The notes below the pieces were generated by a model that was given only the letters and a program-made list of their open reading frames with translations, did no database searches and had not been told where the DNA came from. The position numbers and the translations under genes are program-made. Positions 1 through 8,388 of a stretch of 64,000 bases of DNA are shown here, one piece after another (positions within the stretch are counted from its first letter, which is position 1; each line of letters starts with the position of its first letter). The stretch is from Rhizobium sp. Root483D2 (GTDB lineage Bacteria; Pseudomonadota; Alphaproteobacteria; Rhizobiales; Rhizobiaceae), in contig NZ_LMFB01000020.1 in the NCBI RefSeq assembly GCF_001426685.1, forward strand, positions 122,496 to 186,495, written 5' to 3'.

Positions 1-231
1 GCGGAGAAGTCCTTCGATTTCGCCCTCCTTGACGTCAATCTGGGTTCGCAAACCAGTTTCGACTTTGCCGCCATCCTGATCGAACGCGGCGTCGCCTTCG
101 GTTTTGTCAGCGGTTACGGCGATGATTTCGTCTTTCCGCCGGCATTGCGCGACATTTCCCGCATCACCAAACCGTTCAACGAAAGCTCGGTTGCAGGGCT
201 TCTCGCCACTGCCGTTGCCAGCGGTTCGTAG
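1..231 (+). CDS. Response-regulator receiver domain protein, C-terminal part
   Basis: Frame 1 is open from the window edge to a TAG at 229-231 and gives 76 residues. It carries receiver-domain landmarks: the phospho-acceptor region LLDVNLG, the SGYGDD segment matching the conserved Ser/Thr strand, and the KPF motif (conserved Lys) near the end. The protein stops about 20 residues after KPF, so no output domain follows. It is either a stand-alone CheY-like regulator or the terminal receiver of a longer sensor that begins outside the window. Partner and pathway cannot be told from what is visible. Confidence 0.7.
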   Translation, partial: AEKSFDFALLDVNLGSQTSFDFAAILIERGVAFGFVSGYGDDFVFPPALRDISRITKPFNESSVAGLLATAVASGS

Positions 232-738
232 CAGGCTGCTGAAAAAAGCATCATTCAGCAATTCTGCAGGTCACTCGGGACATTGCGCGAACTGCAAATT
301 CCCCTCATCCCCGCCCTTGTGGCGGGGATCCAGCCAACTCAAGTCCTTGAGTTGAAAGAGTCTTTTGACCCGACGGACGTCGGGTCACTGGATCCCCGCC
401 ACAAGGGCGGGGATGAGGGTGGATGAGGTTTGGCTCTTGCGAATAATTTCATTCCAGGGTTTGTCAGCATCCTGGTACAGCGCTATTCCCGCCTTGCGTT
501 CATCCGGACCGCCTTTTTGGCGCGCGCAACCGGCGGTTTTTTCTATGCTTGTCTTAAAAATCCGCATACCTTCTCTTTGACCGTCACTGCGTGGCCGTCG
601 CCGGTATGAGGGGCATATCAGCTTATCGTGTAACGAATGATTTCCGTCGATCCCATCCGCTTGTCATGGATGCGGGCCGCGTATATTGAGGGGCCACAAT
701 AAATGGTTCGGCTTGAATATCGGAATGAGCGGGCGCAG
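232..738. other. Intergenic stretch without a convincing gene
   Basis: About 500 bases between the receiver-domain stop and the first efflux adaptor. The left part holds a large palindromic repeat (302-419). The short frames here, such as one at 385-567 on the minus strand, overlap the repeat arm and have no family features. The right part (about 600-738) presumably contains the efflux operon promoter, but no clear -35/-10 pair was recognised. Confidence 0.5.
302..419. repeat. Intergenic palindromic repeat element with three nested hairpins
   Basis: The outer arms, 302-333 and 388-419, are perfect 32-base inverted copies built on CCCGCC...GGCGGGG. Two further hairpins lie inside: CAACTCAAG/CTTGAGTTG at 335-354 and GACCCGAC/GTCGGGTC at 367-386. 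Such GC-rich palindromes between genes are common in Rhizobiaceae chromosomes. A shorter relative with the CCACAAGGGCGGGG core occurs at 6052-6082. It may fold as RNA and act as a terminator or mRNA boundary. That function is inferred; the structure is read directly. Confidence 0.85.
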
Positions 739-1836
739 ATGAGTGAACAACGGAAATTCCCCGGGCGCGGCTGGTGGCTGGTGCCGCTTGCAGCCTTGGT
801 TCTGACGTCCTGCGAGGGCGAAACCAAGCCGCGGGAAACGGCAAAGATGGCGGTGCGGACGCAGAGCGCCGAATTCGCCGATCACCGGCAGACCGTGACG
901 CTGACCGGCGAGGTCGTCGCCCATGTGCAGACCAATCTCTCCTTTCGCGTCAGCGGGCAGATCACCGAATGGCTGGCGGATGTCGGTTCGCATGTAACGG
1001 CGGGCGAGGTTCTGGCCCGGATCGATCCCAGCGAACAGAAGGCGGATGTCGAGGCGGCCGAGGCGGCGGTGCGCGCAGCCGAAGCGCAGGTCCGTCAGGC
1101 ATCCTCAGCTTTTGAGCGGCAGAAGTCCCTCTTGGCGAAGAATTCCACTACGCAGGAAACCTTCGATCAGGCACAGACGGCCTTGCAGACGGCTCAAGGA
1201 TCGCTCGATTCGTCCAAGGCGCTGCTGGGCACGTCGCGTGATGCGCTGTCCTACACGGAACTGAAGGCGGATGCCGATGGCATCATCACCGTGCGCAATG
1301 CCGAGACGGGTCAAGTGGTTCAGGCCGCGCAAACGATGTTTTCCGTGGCGCGCGACGGCCCGCGCGATGCGATCTTCGACGTTTACGAATCGCTGTTGTT
1401 TGAAAAACCCTCCGAGCCGAAAATTCAGCTCTCGCTGGTCAGCGATCCCTCGGTCAAGACGGAAGGCGTGATCAGCGAGGTCTCGCCGACCATGGATACG
1501 GCGACGGGAACCGTGCGCGTCAAGATCGCCATGGATACGACGCCCGACCGCATGACGCTCGGCGCTCCGGTGATCGGATTTGCCAGCTCGAAACCGGCCA
1601 AACTGATCAACCTGCCCTGGACTTCGCTGTCTGCCCTGGATGGCCAGCCGGCCGTCTGGGTGGTCGATGGCAAGGATGGCACGGTCAGCCGCAAGCCGGT
1701 GAAGGTCGCGTCCTACGAGACGGGACGGGTGCTGATTTCCGAAGGGATTGAGAAAGGCGAGAACGTGGTGGTCGAAGGGGCGAAGATGCTGCGTCCCGGC
1801 CAGTCGGTCGATGTCATCAAGGAGCAGGCGCCATGA
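739..1836 (+). CDS. RND efflux periplasmic adaptor lipoprotein (membrane fusion protein) 1
   Basis: This is a membrane-fusion (adaptor) subunit linking an inner-membrane RND pump to an outer-membrane channel. The chosen start at 739 (MSEQRK) puts a short charged n-region before the hydrophobic stretch LVPLAALVL and a lipobox LTSC, so the mature protein would be a lipid-anchored periplasmic protein. An in-frame ATG at 703 would add 12 residues. Next come a lipoyl/barrel-sandwich half, an alpha-helical hairpin rich in Ala/Glu/Gln (roughly residues 90-160), a second lipoyl half and a beta-barrel. The 3' end overlaps the next adaptor by 4 bases, indicating co-translation. Substrate is unknown. 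Confidence 0.88.
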   Translation: MSEQRKFPGRGWWLVPLAALVLTSCEGETKPRETAKMAVRTQSAEFADHRQTVTLTGEVVAHVQTNLSFRVSGQITEWLADVGSHVTAGEVLARIDPSEQKADVEAAEAAVRAAEAQVRQASSAFERQKSLLAKNSTTQETFDQAQTALQTAQGSLDSSKALLGTSRDALSYTELKADADGIITVRNAETGQVVQAAQTMFSVARDGPRDAIFDVYESLLFEKPSEPKIQLSLVSDPSVKTEGVISEVSPTMDTATGTVRVKIAMDTTPDRMTLGAPVIGFASSKPAKLINLPWTSLSALDGQPAVWVVDGKDGTVSRKPVKVASYETGRVLISEGIEKGENVVVEGAKMLRPGQSVDVIKEQAP

Positions 1837-2912
1837 ACCGGATATTGCTCGGACTGCTGTTTGCACCCATCACGCTCCTCGTTCTCACCGGTTGCCAGAA
1901 AAAGGAAGAACCGGCGGAAAAGGCCGCCCGTCCGGTGCTGTCGCAGATCGTGGTTGCGCAACAGCTGCCGGCTCCCAGTTTTGCGGGCACCGTGCAGCCG
2001 AAGATCCAGACCGATTTCGGGCCGCGTGTGACCGGCCTGCTCGTCGCCCGCGATGTCGATACCGGCGATACGGTGACGCAGGGCCAGCTTCTGGCGGCGC
2101 TCGATCCGACTTCGCTTGAACTGGCCGTCGGATCGGCACGGGCCGATCTTGCAAATGCAGAAGCGACGCTTGCCAATGCGGTTTCCGTCGAGCGGCGCAC
2201 GAAGGCGCTGTTCAAGATCGGCACCGAAACGCAGGCTTCGGTTGAGAGCACAGAACAGGCAAGTGCTGCGGCGGATGCCTCGGTCGTCCAGGCGCGCGCG
2301 TCCCTCTCCAAGGCCGAAGAGCAGCTTTCCTATGCGCAGATCAAGGCGGCATTCGACGGTGTGGTGACGCAGACCGGCGCGGAGGTCGGCCAGGTGGTTG
2401 CCGCCGGTGCCGCTGTCGTCACCGTCGCCCGCCCGGATGCGCGCGATGCCGTGGTCGATGTTCCCGATGGCAACGCGCTCTTGCCGGTGGGCACGCCATT
2501 CCTGGTGTCCCTGCAGATCGACCCGGCGATCATGGTCGGCGGAACGGTGCGTGAGGTGGCGCCGGCAGCCGATCCGGCAACGCGCACGCGCCGCGTCAAG
2601 ATCGCGCTGGACAATCCACCGGCCGCCTTCCGTCTGGGAACCACGATCACCGCCACGCTGAAGGAAGCCATTGTCGAACAGCTGGTGCTGCCGGCAACCG
2701 CGATCCTGGAGCGTGACGGCAAATCCTATGTCTGGGTTGTCGATGAGGGCGGCGCGACGGTCAAGACCCGGGAAGTGGTGACCGGCGCGCAGGCTGCCAA
2801 CGGGATCGTCATCACCTCGGGCATCGAGCCCGGCCTGCGGGTGGTGACGGCCGGTGTGCACAGCCTTGAGGACGGCCAGAAGATCAAAGTTGAAGACGAG
2901 GCGCAGTCATGA
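1833..2912 (+). CDS. RND efflux periplasmic adaptor lipoprotein (membrane fusion protein) 2
   Basis: This is a second adaptor of 359 residues. It starts with the signal MNRILLGLLFAPITLLVL and a lipobox LTGC, so it is also a lipoprotein. It has the same order of domains as its neighbour (lipoyl half, helical hairpin of about residues 95-165, lipoyl half, beta-barrel, C-terminal membrane-proximal domain) but differs clearly in sequence. It overlaps the upstream adaptor by 4 bases and the pump downstream by 4 bases. Two different adaptors in front of one pump suggest a mixed adaptor ring, known for some RND systems. No outer-membrane channel gene is visible, so a shared TolC-type protein encoded elsewhere is inferred. 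Confidence 0.88.
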   Translation: MNRILLGLLFAPITLLVLTGCQKKEEPAEKAARPVLSQIVVAQQLPAPSFAGTVQPKIQTDFGPRVTGLLVARDVDTGDTVTQGQLLAALDPTSLELAVGSARADLANAEATLANAVSVERRTKALFKIGTETQASVESTEQASAAADASVVQARASLSKAEEQLSYAQIKAAFDGVVTQTGAEVGQVVAAGAAVVTVARPDARDAVVDVPDGNALLPVGTPFLVSLQIDPAIMVGGTVREVAPAADPATRTRRVKIALDNPPAAFRLGTTITATLKEAIVEQLVLPATAILERDGKSYVWVVDEGGATVKTREVVTGAQAANGIVITSGIEPGLRVVTAGVHSLEDGQKIKVEDEAQS

Positions 2913-5900
2913 AGAAGTTCAACCTGTCGGACTGGGCGCTCGATCACGCATCGATGGTCTGGTATTTCATGATCGTCTTCGGCCTGCTCGGTTTCTTCTC
3001 GTATCTGAGCCTTGGCCGCGAGGAGGATCCTTCCTTTACCATCAAGACCATGACGATCTCGGCGCAATGGCCGGGGGCCTCGGTCGAGGAGACCACGCTG
3101 CAGGTGACCGAGCGGATCGAGCGCAAGCTCGAGGAGCTGGAATCGCTCGATTATACCCGCAGCATCACCACGCCCGGACAGACGCTTGTTTTCGTCAATC
3201 TGAAGGATACGACCAAAGCACGCGATGTGCCCTCGATCTGGCTGACCGTGCGCAACATGATCGGCGATATTCAGGGGCAGTTTCCCTCCGGCGTGGTCGG
3301 GCCGTCCTTCAACGACCGCTTCGGTGACGTGTTCGGCAATATCTACGCATTTACCGCCGATGGTCTAACGCAGCGGCAGTTGCGCGACTATGTCGAGACG
3401 GCGCGGCGCGAGATCCTGACCGTCCCGAATGTCGGCAAGGTCGATATTGTCGGCGCGCAGGATGAGGTGATCTATCTGGAGTTTTCGACGCGGCAGCTGG
3501 CGGCGCTCGGGATCAACCAGAACGAAGTCATCGCCACCTTGCAGGCCCAGAATGCCATTGCACCCTCCGGCGTCGTGCAGGCTGAGGGCGAGCGCGTCAG
3601 TGTGCGCGTCAACGGCCAGTTTTCGTCCGAAGACAGTTTGCGGGCCGTCAATCTGCAGGTCAACAACCGGTTCTTCCGCCTCACGGACATTGCTACCATC
3701 AGCCGGGGCTATACCGATCCGCCGTCGGCTTTGTTCCGCTATAACGGCCAGTCCGCGATCGGCCTTGCCATCGGCATGAAGCAGGGCGCCAATCTTCTGG
3801 AATTCGGCGATCACGTCGAGGAAAAGATCAGCCAGGTGGAAGCGGAGCTTCCAGTCGGCGTCGGCGTGCATCTGGTCTCCGACCAGCCGCTGATCGTCGA
3901 GGAGGCGGTGTCGGGCTTTACGCGGGGCCTGGCAGAGGCCGTGGTGATCGTCCTTCTCGTCAGCTTCGTCAGCCTGGGCGTGCGGGCAGGGCTTGTCGTT
4001 GCCCTGTCGATCCCGCTGACGTTGGCGATCACCTTCGTCGTCATGTCCTATTTCGGCATATCGCTGCAGCGGATTTCGCTGGGGGCGTTAATCATCGCGC
4101 TGGGACTTCTGGTCGATGACGCGATGATTGCCGTGGAAATGATGGTGGCGCGGCTGGAGGCGGGCGATTCGCTGCGCAAGGCGGCGACCTATGTCTATAC
4201 GTCCACGGCGTTTCCGATGCTGACAGGCACGCTGGTCACCGTCGCCAGCTTCATTCCCGTCGGCCTCAACAACAGCGCTGCCGGCGAATTCACCTTCACG
4301 CTCTTCGTCGTCATCGCGGTTTCGCTAGTTGTGTCCTGGATCGTCGCGGTGGTGTTTGCGCCGCTGCTCGGGGTGACCATCCTGCCCAAAACCATGAAGC
4401 AGCACCATGACGAAAAAGGCCGTGTTGCACGCGTCTTTTCCCGCGTGCTTGCCTGGTGCATGCGCTGGAAATGGACGACCATTGGCTTGACGGTCGTGGT
4501 CTTTGCCCTCTCGCTGTTCGGCATGACCCATGTCCAGCAGCAGTTCTTCCCATCCTCGGACCGGCTTGAGCTGATCGTCGATTGGTCGCTGCCGCAGAAC
4601 GCCTCGATTACCGATACCAATGCGCAGATGGCGAAGTTCGAGCAGGACAAGCTGGCCGGCAATCCCGATGTCGAGCGCTGGTCCACCTATGTGGGGCAGG
4701 GGGCAGTCCGCTTCGTTCTTTCCTTCGATGTGCAGCCGCCGGATACGTCGTTCGGCCAAACCATCATCGTCACCAAGAGCCTGGAGGTCCGCGACAAGCT
4801 GCGTGCCGACCTGCAGAAATATCTGAAGGAAACCTTCGTCGGCACGGATGCCTATGTGAAGCTGCTCGACATCGGTCCGCCGGTTGGCCGTCCCGTGCAA
4901 TACCGGGTGAGCGGTCCGGATATCGGCAAGGTGCGCGAGCAAGCGCTGGAATTCGGCAGCGTTCTTGGCCGCAATCCGCTGCTGGGCGATGTGGTCTACG
5001 ATTGGAACGAGCCGGCGCGCGTGATCAAGGTCGATGTCCTGCAGGACAAGGCCCGCCAGCTGGGCGTCACCTCGCAGGATATCGCCTCTGCGCTCAACGG
5101 CATTGTCGGCGGAACGACCGTGACGCAGGTGCGTGACGATATTTATCTCATCAACGTCGTTGCCCGGGCCAAGGCGTCCGAGCGGCAGTCGATCGAGCTG
5201 TTGCGCGATCTGCAGCTGCCGGGAACCAACGGCAATTCCGTGCCGCTCGCCGCCGTCGCCAGCTTCCGATACGAGATGGAGCAGCCGGTCGTCTGGCGCC
5301 GCTCGCGCTTGCCGACGCTGACCGTCAAGGCGGGTATTGTCGATGCGACACAGCCGGCAACGATCGTCGCGCAGCTGTCCAAGGACGTGAACGCTTTTGC
5401 GGAAAAACTGCCGCCCGGATACAAGATCGAGGTTGGCGGCAGCGTCGAGGAAAGCGGCAAGAGCCAGGCGCCGATCGCCGCTGTCGTGCCGCTGATGCTG
5501 TTCGTGATGGCAACGATCCTGATGATCCAGCTGCAGAGTTTCTCGCGGTTGTTCCTCGTCTTTGCCGTTGCGCCGCTGGCGCTGATCGGGGTGGTGGTGG
5601 CTTTGCTGTCCAGCAATTCGCCCATGGGGTTCGTCGCCATTCTCGGCATCCTGGCGCTGATCGGCATTCTCATCCGAAACTCGGTGATCCTGGTGGTGCA
5701 GATCGAGCATCTGCGCAGCGAAGGTGTCGCGCCCTACGAAGCGGTGCAGGAGGCGACCGAGCACCGGATGCGGCCGATCATGCTGACGGCAGCTGCCGCC
5801 AGTCTGGCGCTGATCCCGATCGCCCGGGAAATCTTCTGGGGGCCGATGGCCTATGCCATGATGGGCGGCATCATCGTCGGCACAGTCCTGACGCTGCTGT

Positions 5901-6013
5901 TCCTGCCCGCGCTCTACCTCGCCTGGTTCCGCATCAAGCCGCCGGAAAAAACCAAAGAGGTGACGCTGGAGGGGGCGCCAGTCGTGACGACGGACGATGC
6001 CGTTCCCGTTTAG
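2909..6013 (+). CDS. RND superfamily efflux pump, inner-membrane permease
   Basis: A proton-driven exporter of 1034 residues, the normal length for an AcrB-like RND pump. It has an N-terminal membrane helix, a first large periplasmic loop, helices 2-6, a second loop and the C-terminal helix bundle. The proton-relay aspartates in TM4 are present as the DD pair near 403-404 (GLLVDDAM). The TM10 position that is Lys in AcrB reads Arg here (LIRNS), a conservative change. It is the last gene of a three-gene operon with 4-base overlaps, followed by a hairpin at 6052-6082. Nothing in the sequence identifies the substrate (drug, solvent or metabolite). Confidence 0.92.
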   Translation: MKKFNLSDWALDHASMVWYFMIVFGLLGFFSYLSLGREEDPSFTIKTMTISAQWPGASVEETTLQVTERIERKLEELESLDYTRSITTPGQTLVFVNLKDTTKARDVPSIWLTVRNMIGDIQGQFPSGVVGPSFNDRFGDVFGNIYAFTADGLTQRQLRDYVETARREILTVPNVGKVDIVGAQDEVIYLEFSTRQLAALGINQNEVIATLQAQNAIAPSGVVQAEGERVSVRVNGQFSSEDSLRAVNLQVNNRFFRLTDIATISRGYTDPPSALFRYNGQSAIGLAIGMKQGANLLEFGDHVEEKISQVEAELPVGVGVHLVSDQPLIVEEAVSGFTRGLAEAVVIVLLVSFVSLGVRAGLVVALSIPLTLAITFVVMSYFGISLQRISLGALIIALGLLVDDAMIAVEMMVARLEAGDSLRKAATYVYTSTAFPMLTGTLVTVASFIPVGLNNSAAGEFTFTLFVVIAVSLVVSWIVAVVFAPLLGVTILPKTMKQHHDEKGRVARVFSRVLAWCMRWKWTTIGLTVVVFALSLFGMTHVQQQFFPSSDRLELIVDWSLPQNASITDTNAQMAKFEQDKLAGNPDVERWSTYVGQGAVRFVLSFDVQPPDTSFGQTIIVTKSLEVRDKLRADLQKYLKETFVGTDAYVKLLDIGPPVGRPVQYRVSGPDIGKVREQALEFGSVLGRNPLLGDVVYDWNEPARVIKVDVLQDKARQLGVTSQDIASALNGIVGGTTVTQVRDDIYLINVVARAKASERQSIELLRDLQLPGTNGNSVPLAAVASFRYEMEQPVVWRRSRLPTLTVKAGIVDATQPATIVAQLSKDVNAFAEKLPPGYKIEVGGSVEESGKSQAPIAAVVPLMLFVMATILMIQLQSFSRLFLVFAVAPLALIGVVVALLSSNSPMGFVAILGILALIGILIRNSVILVVQIEHLRSEGVAPYEAVQEATEHRMRPIMLTAAAASLALIPIAREIFWGPMAYAMMGGIIVGTVLTLLFLPALYLAWFRIKPPEKTKEVTLEGAPVVTTDDAVPV

Positions 6014-6051
6014 GATTGGTGTTTCGGGTGATGGCGTTCGGGCTTAGCCAG

Positions 6052-6082
6052 CGTCCTCCCAGCCACAAGGGCGGGGAGGACG
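6052..6082 (+). terminator. Hairpin after the efflux operon, repeat-derived
   Basis: CGTCCTCCC (6052-6060) pairs with GGGAGGACG (6074-6082) around a loop carrying the CCACAAGGGC core of the repeat at 302-419. It lies 39 bases after the pump stop codon. There is no clear T-run, so termination or 3'-end protection is a guess. Confidence 0.45.
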
Positions 6083-6126
6083 TAGAAAACTGGCTTGCCG
6101 TGGATGAATCGGCATGATCGTTGCCG

Positions 6127-7158
6127 TCACAGCATCACCACCGTCAGCTCGGTCTTGTCATAGTTGAAGTCGAGCGGCGTGGTGCCGGTATGCTCGAGCA
6201 CCAGCCAATTGCCGGCAGTCAGGATCGCCATGCCGATGGCGCAATTGCCGTAGGATGCCGAGGCTGCGTCATTATCGTTGATGCTGGCAATGACGGTGGT
6301 GCCATTGACCTTGACGGTCACGGAAAAAGCGCCGGCCGGATTGGCTTCGACGCCGAGGCAGATGAGATAGGGGCCCGTGACCGGCACGATCAGGCGGCTG
6401 CCACCACCAGCAACGGCGGCACCGAGCGTGAAGCCGCCCTGGTTGACGCTGAGGGTGGAAAAGCCGGTTTGCGATCCCGATGCCGGCGTCAGCACGCCGC
6501 CGCCGCGCGTCGCGCGCACCAATGGCCGCTGCGGCATGCGGACCTGGCCCTGTCCGGTGATGCTCAACGCCGATAGCCAGGTGCTGCCATTGGCGCTCAC
6601 CTTCACGGCGAATTCGTCGGAGCCGGTCAGCCCCATTTCCGCCCGGCCGGACCAGTTGGTCTGGAACAGCAGGCTCGCCGTATCGCCCGCCGCCGCCTTG
6701 TTGACCTTGATCTGATGCCCGCTGCCCTCATGGGTCAGCAATGTGGCGCCGGCTGCGACGGCCAGCCGGTTGGTGCTGTCGGCGGTGGTGTTAACGCCGA
6801 AAAAGGGCGGCGTTCCAATGGGGTCGAAGATTATCCAGCCGCTGCCGTCGTGAATTTTCATCCGGTCTTCAGCCATGAACCAGCCGTGCCAGCCTTCCCT
6901 CGGCGTGATGAAGATCCAGTCGCCATCCTGGCGCAAGGCAAGCTTGCCGTCCTTTCCGGCAAAGGCCGCCGCTGCCGGTGCCGTGACGTGGAAACAGGTT
7001 CCCTCCTGCGGATCGGATGGCGGGGTCGCCAGCGAAGCGGTGATCGTCAATTGGGTGAGCGCGTCGAGGCGCTGCAGGGCTTCATTGTGGGTGACGTGCT
7101 TTTGCGCCTGCGAGGGCAGGATATAGGGCAGTTCCAGGTTGACGGTTGCTTCGCTCAT
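6127..7158 (-). CDS. DUF2793 domain protein with C-terminal C1q/TNF-like jelly-roll region (phage-tail type)
   Basis: The 343-residue protein opens with the DUF2793 signature: LPYILPSQAQKHVTHNE, then LDALTQL and GTCFHV, and a GDWIFITPREGWHGW block around residues 80-95. The C-terminal ~130 residues are Gly/Val/Ile-rich strands (GGFTLGAAVAGGGSRLIVP onward), like the beta-sandwich heads of phage tail or fibre proteins. DUF2793 genes are usually found in prophages or gene-transfer-agent-like loci. None of the expected phage neighbours is present, so this is an isolated domesticated or leftover copy. The start at 7158 has a strong AAAGGAGAA site upstream. Not predicted to be exported; no signal peptide seen. 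Confidence 0.8.
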   Translation of the reverse strand: MSEATVNLELPYILPSQAQKHVTHNEALQRLDALTQLTITASLATPPSDPQEGTCFHVTAPAAAAFAGKDGKLALRQDGDWIFITPREGWHGWFMAEDRMKIHDGSGWIIFDPIGTPPFFGVNTTADSTNRLAVAAGATLLTHEGSGHQIKVNKAAAGDTASLLFQTNWSGRAEMGLTGSDEFAVKVSANGSTWLSALSITGQGQVRMPQRPLVRATRGGGVLTPASGSQTGFSTLSVNQGGFTLGAAVAGGGSRLIVPVTGPYLICLGVEANPAGAFSVTVKVNGTTVIASINDNDAASASYGNCAIGMAILTAGNWLVLEHTGTTPLDFNYDKTELTVVML

Positions 7159-7312
7159 CGGGTTGCGTTCTCCTTTGCGGGTCAGGAGAAGGGTATCCGT
7201 TGATCGATAAGCGGGGACGGGCGCTGGACAGCTCGATTGTTTGTAAAGGGAAATGCCGGTGACATTTGCCCGTCAATTCACGGGGGCAACACTCAGCGCC
7301 TGCGCGAAAACA

Positions 7313-8089
7313 TCAATCCTTGCCGCGCGAGACGAAAAACGGATTGGCGAAATCGACGTCGGATGTCTGGTTGCGCTTTCCGTAGATCAGCGCATTGCCA
7401 TCCATCGTCAGGGTTTCGCCGCCCGCGGCCCGCAGCACGGCGTCGCCCGCCGCCGTATCCCATTCCATCGTCCGGCTGAGGCGCGGATAGATATCGGCGA
7501 GACCCTCGGCCAGAAGGCAGAATTTCAGGGAGGAGCCGATCGATTCGTAGTCGGTGATCCCGTGTTCGGCCAGATAGGTCATGGTTTCCTGGCTGTTATG
7601 CGAGCGGCTGGCCAGCGCCACCAGCCGGTCGCCACGGCTGCGGCAGCCGATGATCGTCGGCGGGCCGATCACATGCTGGCCGGACACCACGGATTTCTTG
7701 GCCTTGTTGCGGGTCGCGGCATAGAGGATGCCGATGGCCGGCGCATAGACGACGCCGACGACCGGCTCGCCTTTTTCGATCAGCGCGATGTTGACGGTGA
7801 AGTCGTCGTTGCGGGCGACAAATTCCTTGGTGCCGTCGAGCGGATCGACCAGAAAGAACGATTTGCCCTGGATATCGGGAATATGGCCGGCAGCCACGGC
7901 TTCCTCGGCGACCACCGGAATATCGGGGAACGCTGATGCCAGGACATCGAGGATGATCTTTTCGGCGCACTCGTCGGCATCGGTGACGGGGGAACAGTCG
8001 GCCTTGTAGCTGACTTCCGGTCCGGCATGATAGACGCCGAGGATCGCTTTCCCCGCAGCCACCGCCGCCTGTTCCAGAATGTCGAGCAT
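7313..8089 (-). CDS. cysQ: 3'(2'),5'-bisphosphate nucleotidase
   Basis: An inositol-monophosphatase-superfamily enzyme of 258 residues that removes the 3' phosphate of PAP, recycling the by-product of sulfate assimilation and sulfation. The metal-binding motifs are visible: EE in VVAEEAVAAG, and DPLDGTKEF followed by NIALIEKGEPVVGVVYAP, typical of the CysQ branch. The C-terminal WDTAAGDAVLRAAGG motif is present. The start at 8089 (MLDILEQ) has an AGGAAG site five bases upstream; in-frame ATGs further upstream (8125, 8188) lack one. It lies divergently from soxB and shares a 299-base intergenic region with it. Confidence 0.88.
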   Translation of the reverse strand: MLDILEQAAVAAGKAILGVYHAGPEVSYKADCSPVTDADECAEKIILDVLASAFPDIPVVAEEAVAAGHIPDIQGKSFFLVDPLDGTKEFVARNDDFTVNIALIEKGEPVVGVVYAPAIGILYAATRNKAKKSVVSGQHVIGPPTIIGCRSRGDRLVALASRSHNSQETMTYLAEHGITDYESIGSSLKFCLLAEGLADIYPRLSRTMEWDTAAGDAVLRAAGGETLTMDGNALIYGKRNQTSDVDFANPFFVSRGKD

Positions 8090-8388
8090 GGTTGCTTCCT
8101 GTGCCTTTCCGCCGTCCACGGCCATGGTTTTCAGATGTCGCGCCGGTGTTGAATGCCAACATCCTGCGCGAGCATCATACATCCGCATTCCTTACCGCTC
8201 TTTGCAAGATTTGCGTGTGAAATTTTCTCGACTGTGCTGCATTTGGCACTGTGTCTTGCGCGCCGTTCGGATAGAGCTGCGACAGCACGGCGCAGCATAT
8301 TCCGGCCCCTCTGTGCCCGCGCAGTCTTTGCGCTGGTGCCGGCATATGCAAATGTGCGTTGCAACATGGATCGTTAAACGGGACTGGC
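8090..8388. promoter_or_regulatory. Divergent promoter region between cysQ and soxB
   Basis: 299 bases separate the two outward-facing start codons, so both promoters must lie here. The stretch around 8200-8260 is AT-richer than its surroundings. No operator palindrome stood out and no small gene is supported. Confidence 0.4.

Noticed and set aside
385..567. Short minus-strand frame ending in LVPALVAGIQ-like residues.
   Set aside because: The C-terminal part is translated repeat sequence and the rest has no recognisable features.
4325..5764. Long antisense frame opposite the RND pump (and similar frames opposite most large genes).
   Set aside because: Composition is typical of antisense shadows of high-GC codon usage (Arg/His/Gln/Asp-rich), with no start signals or family features.
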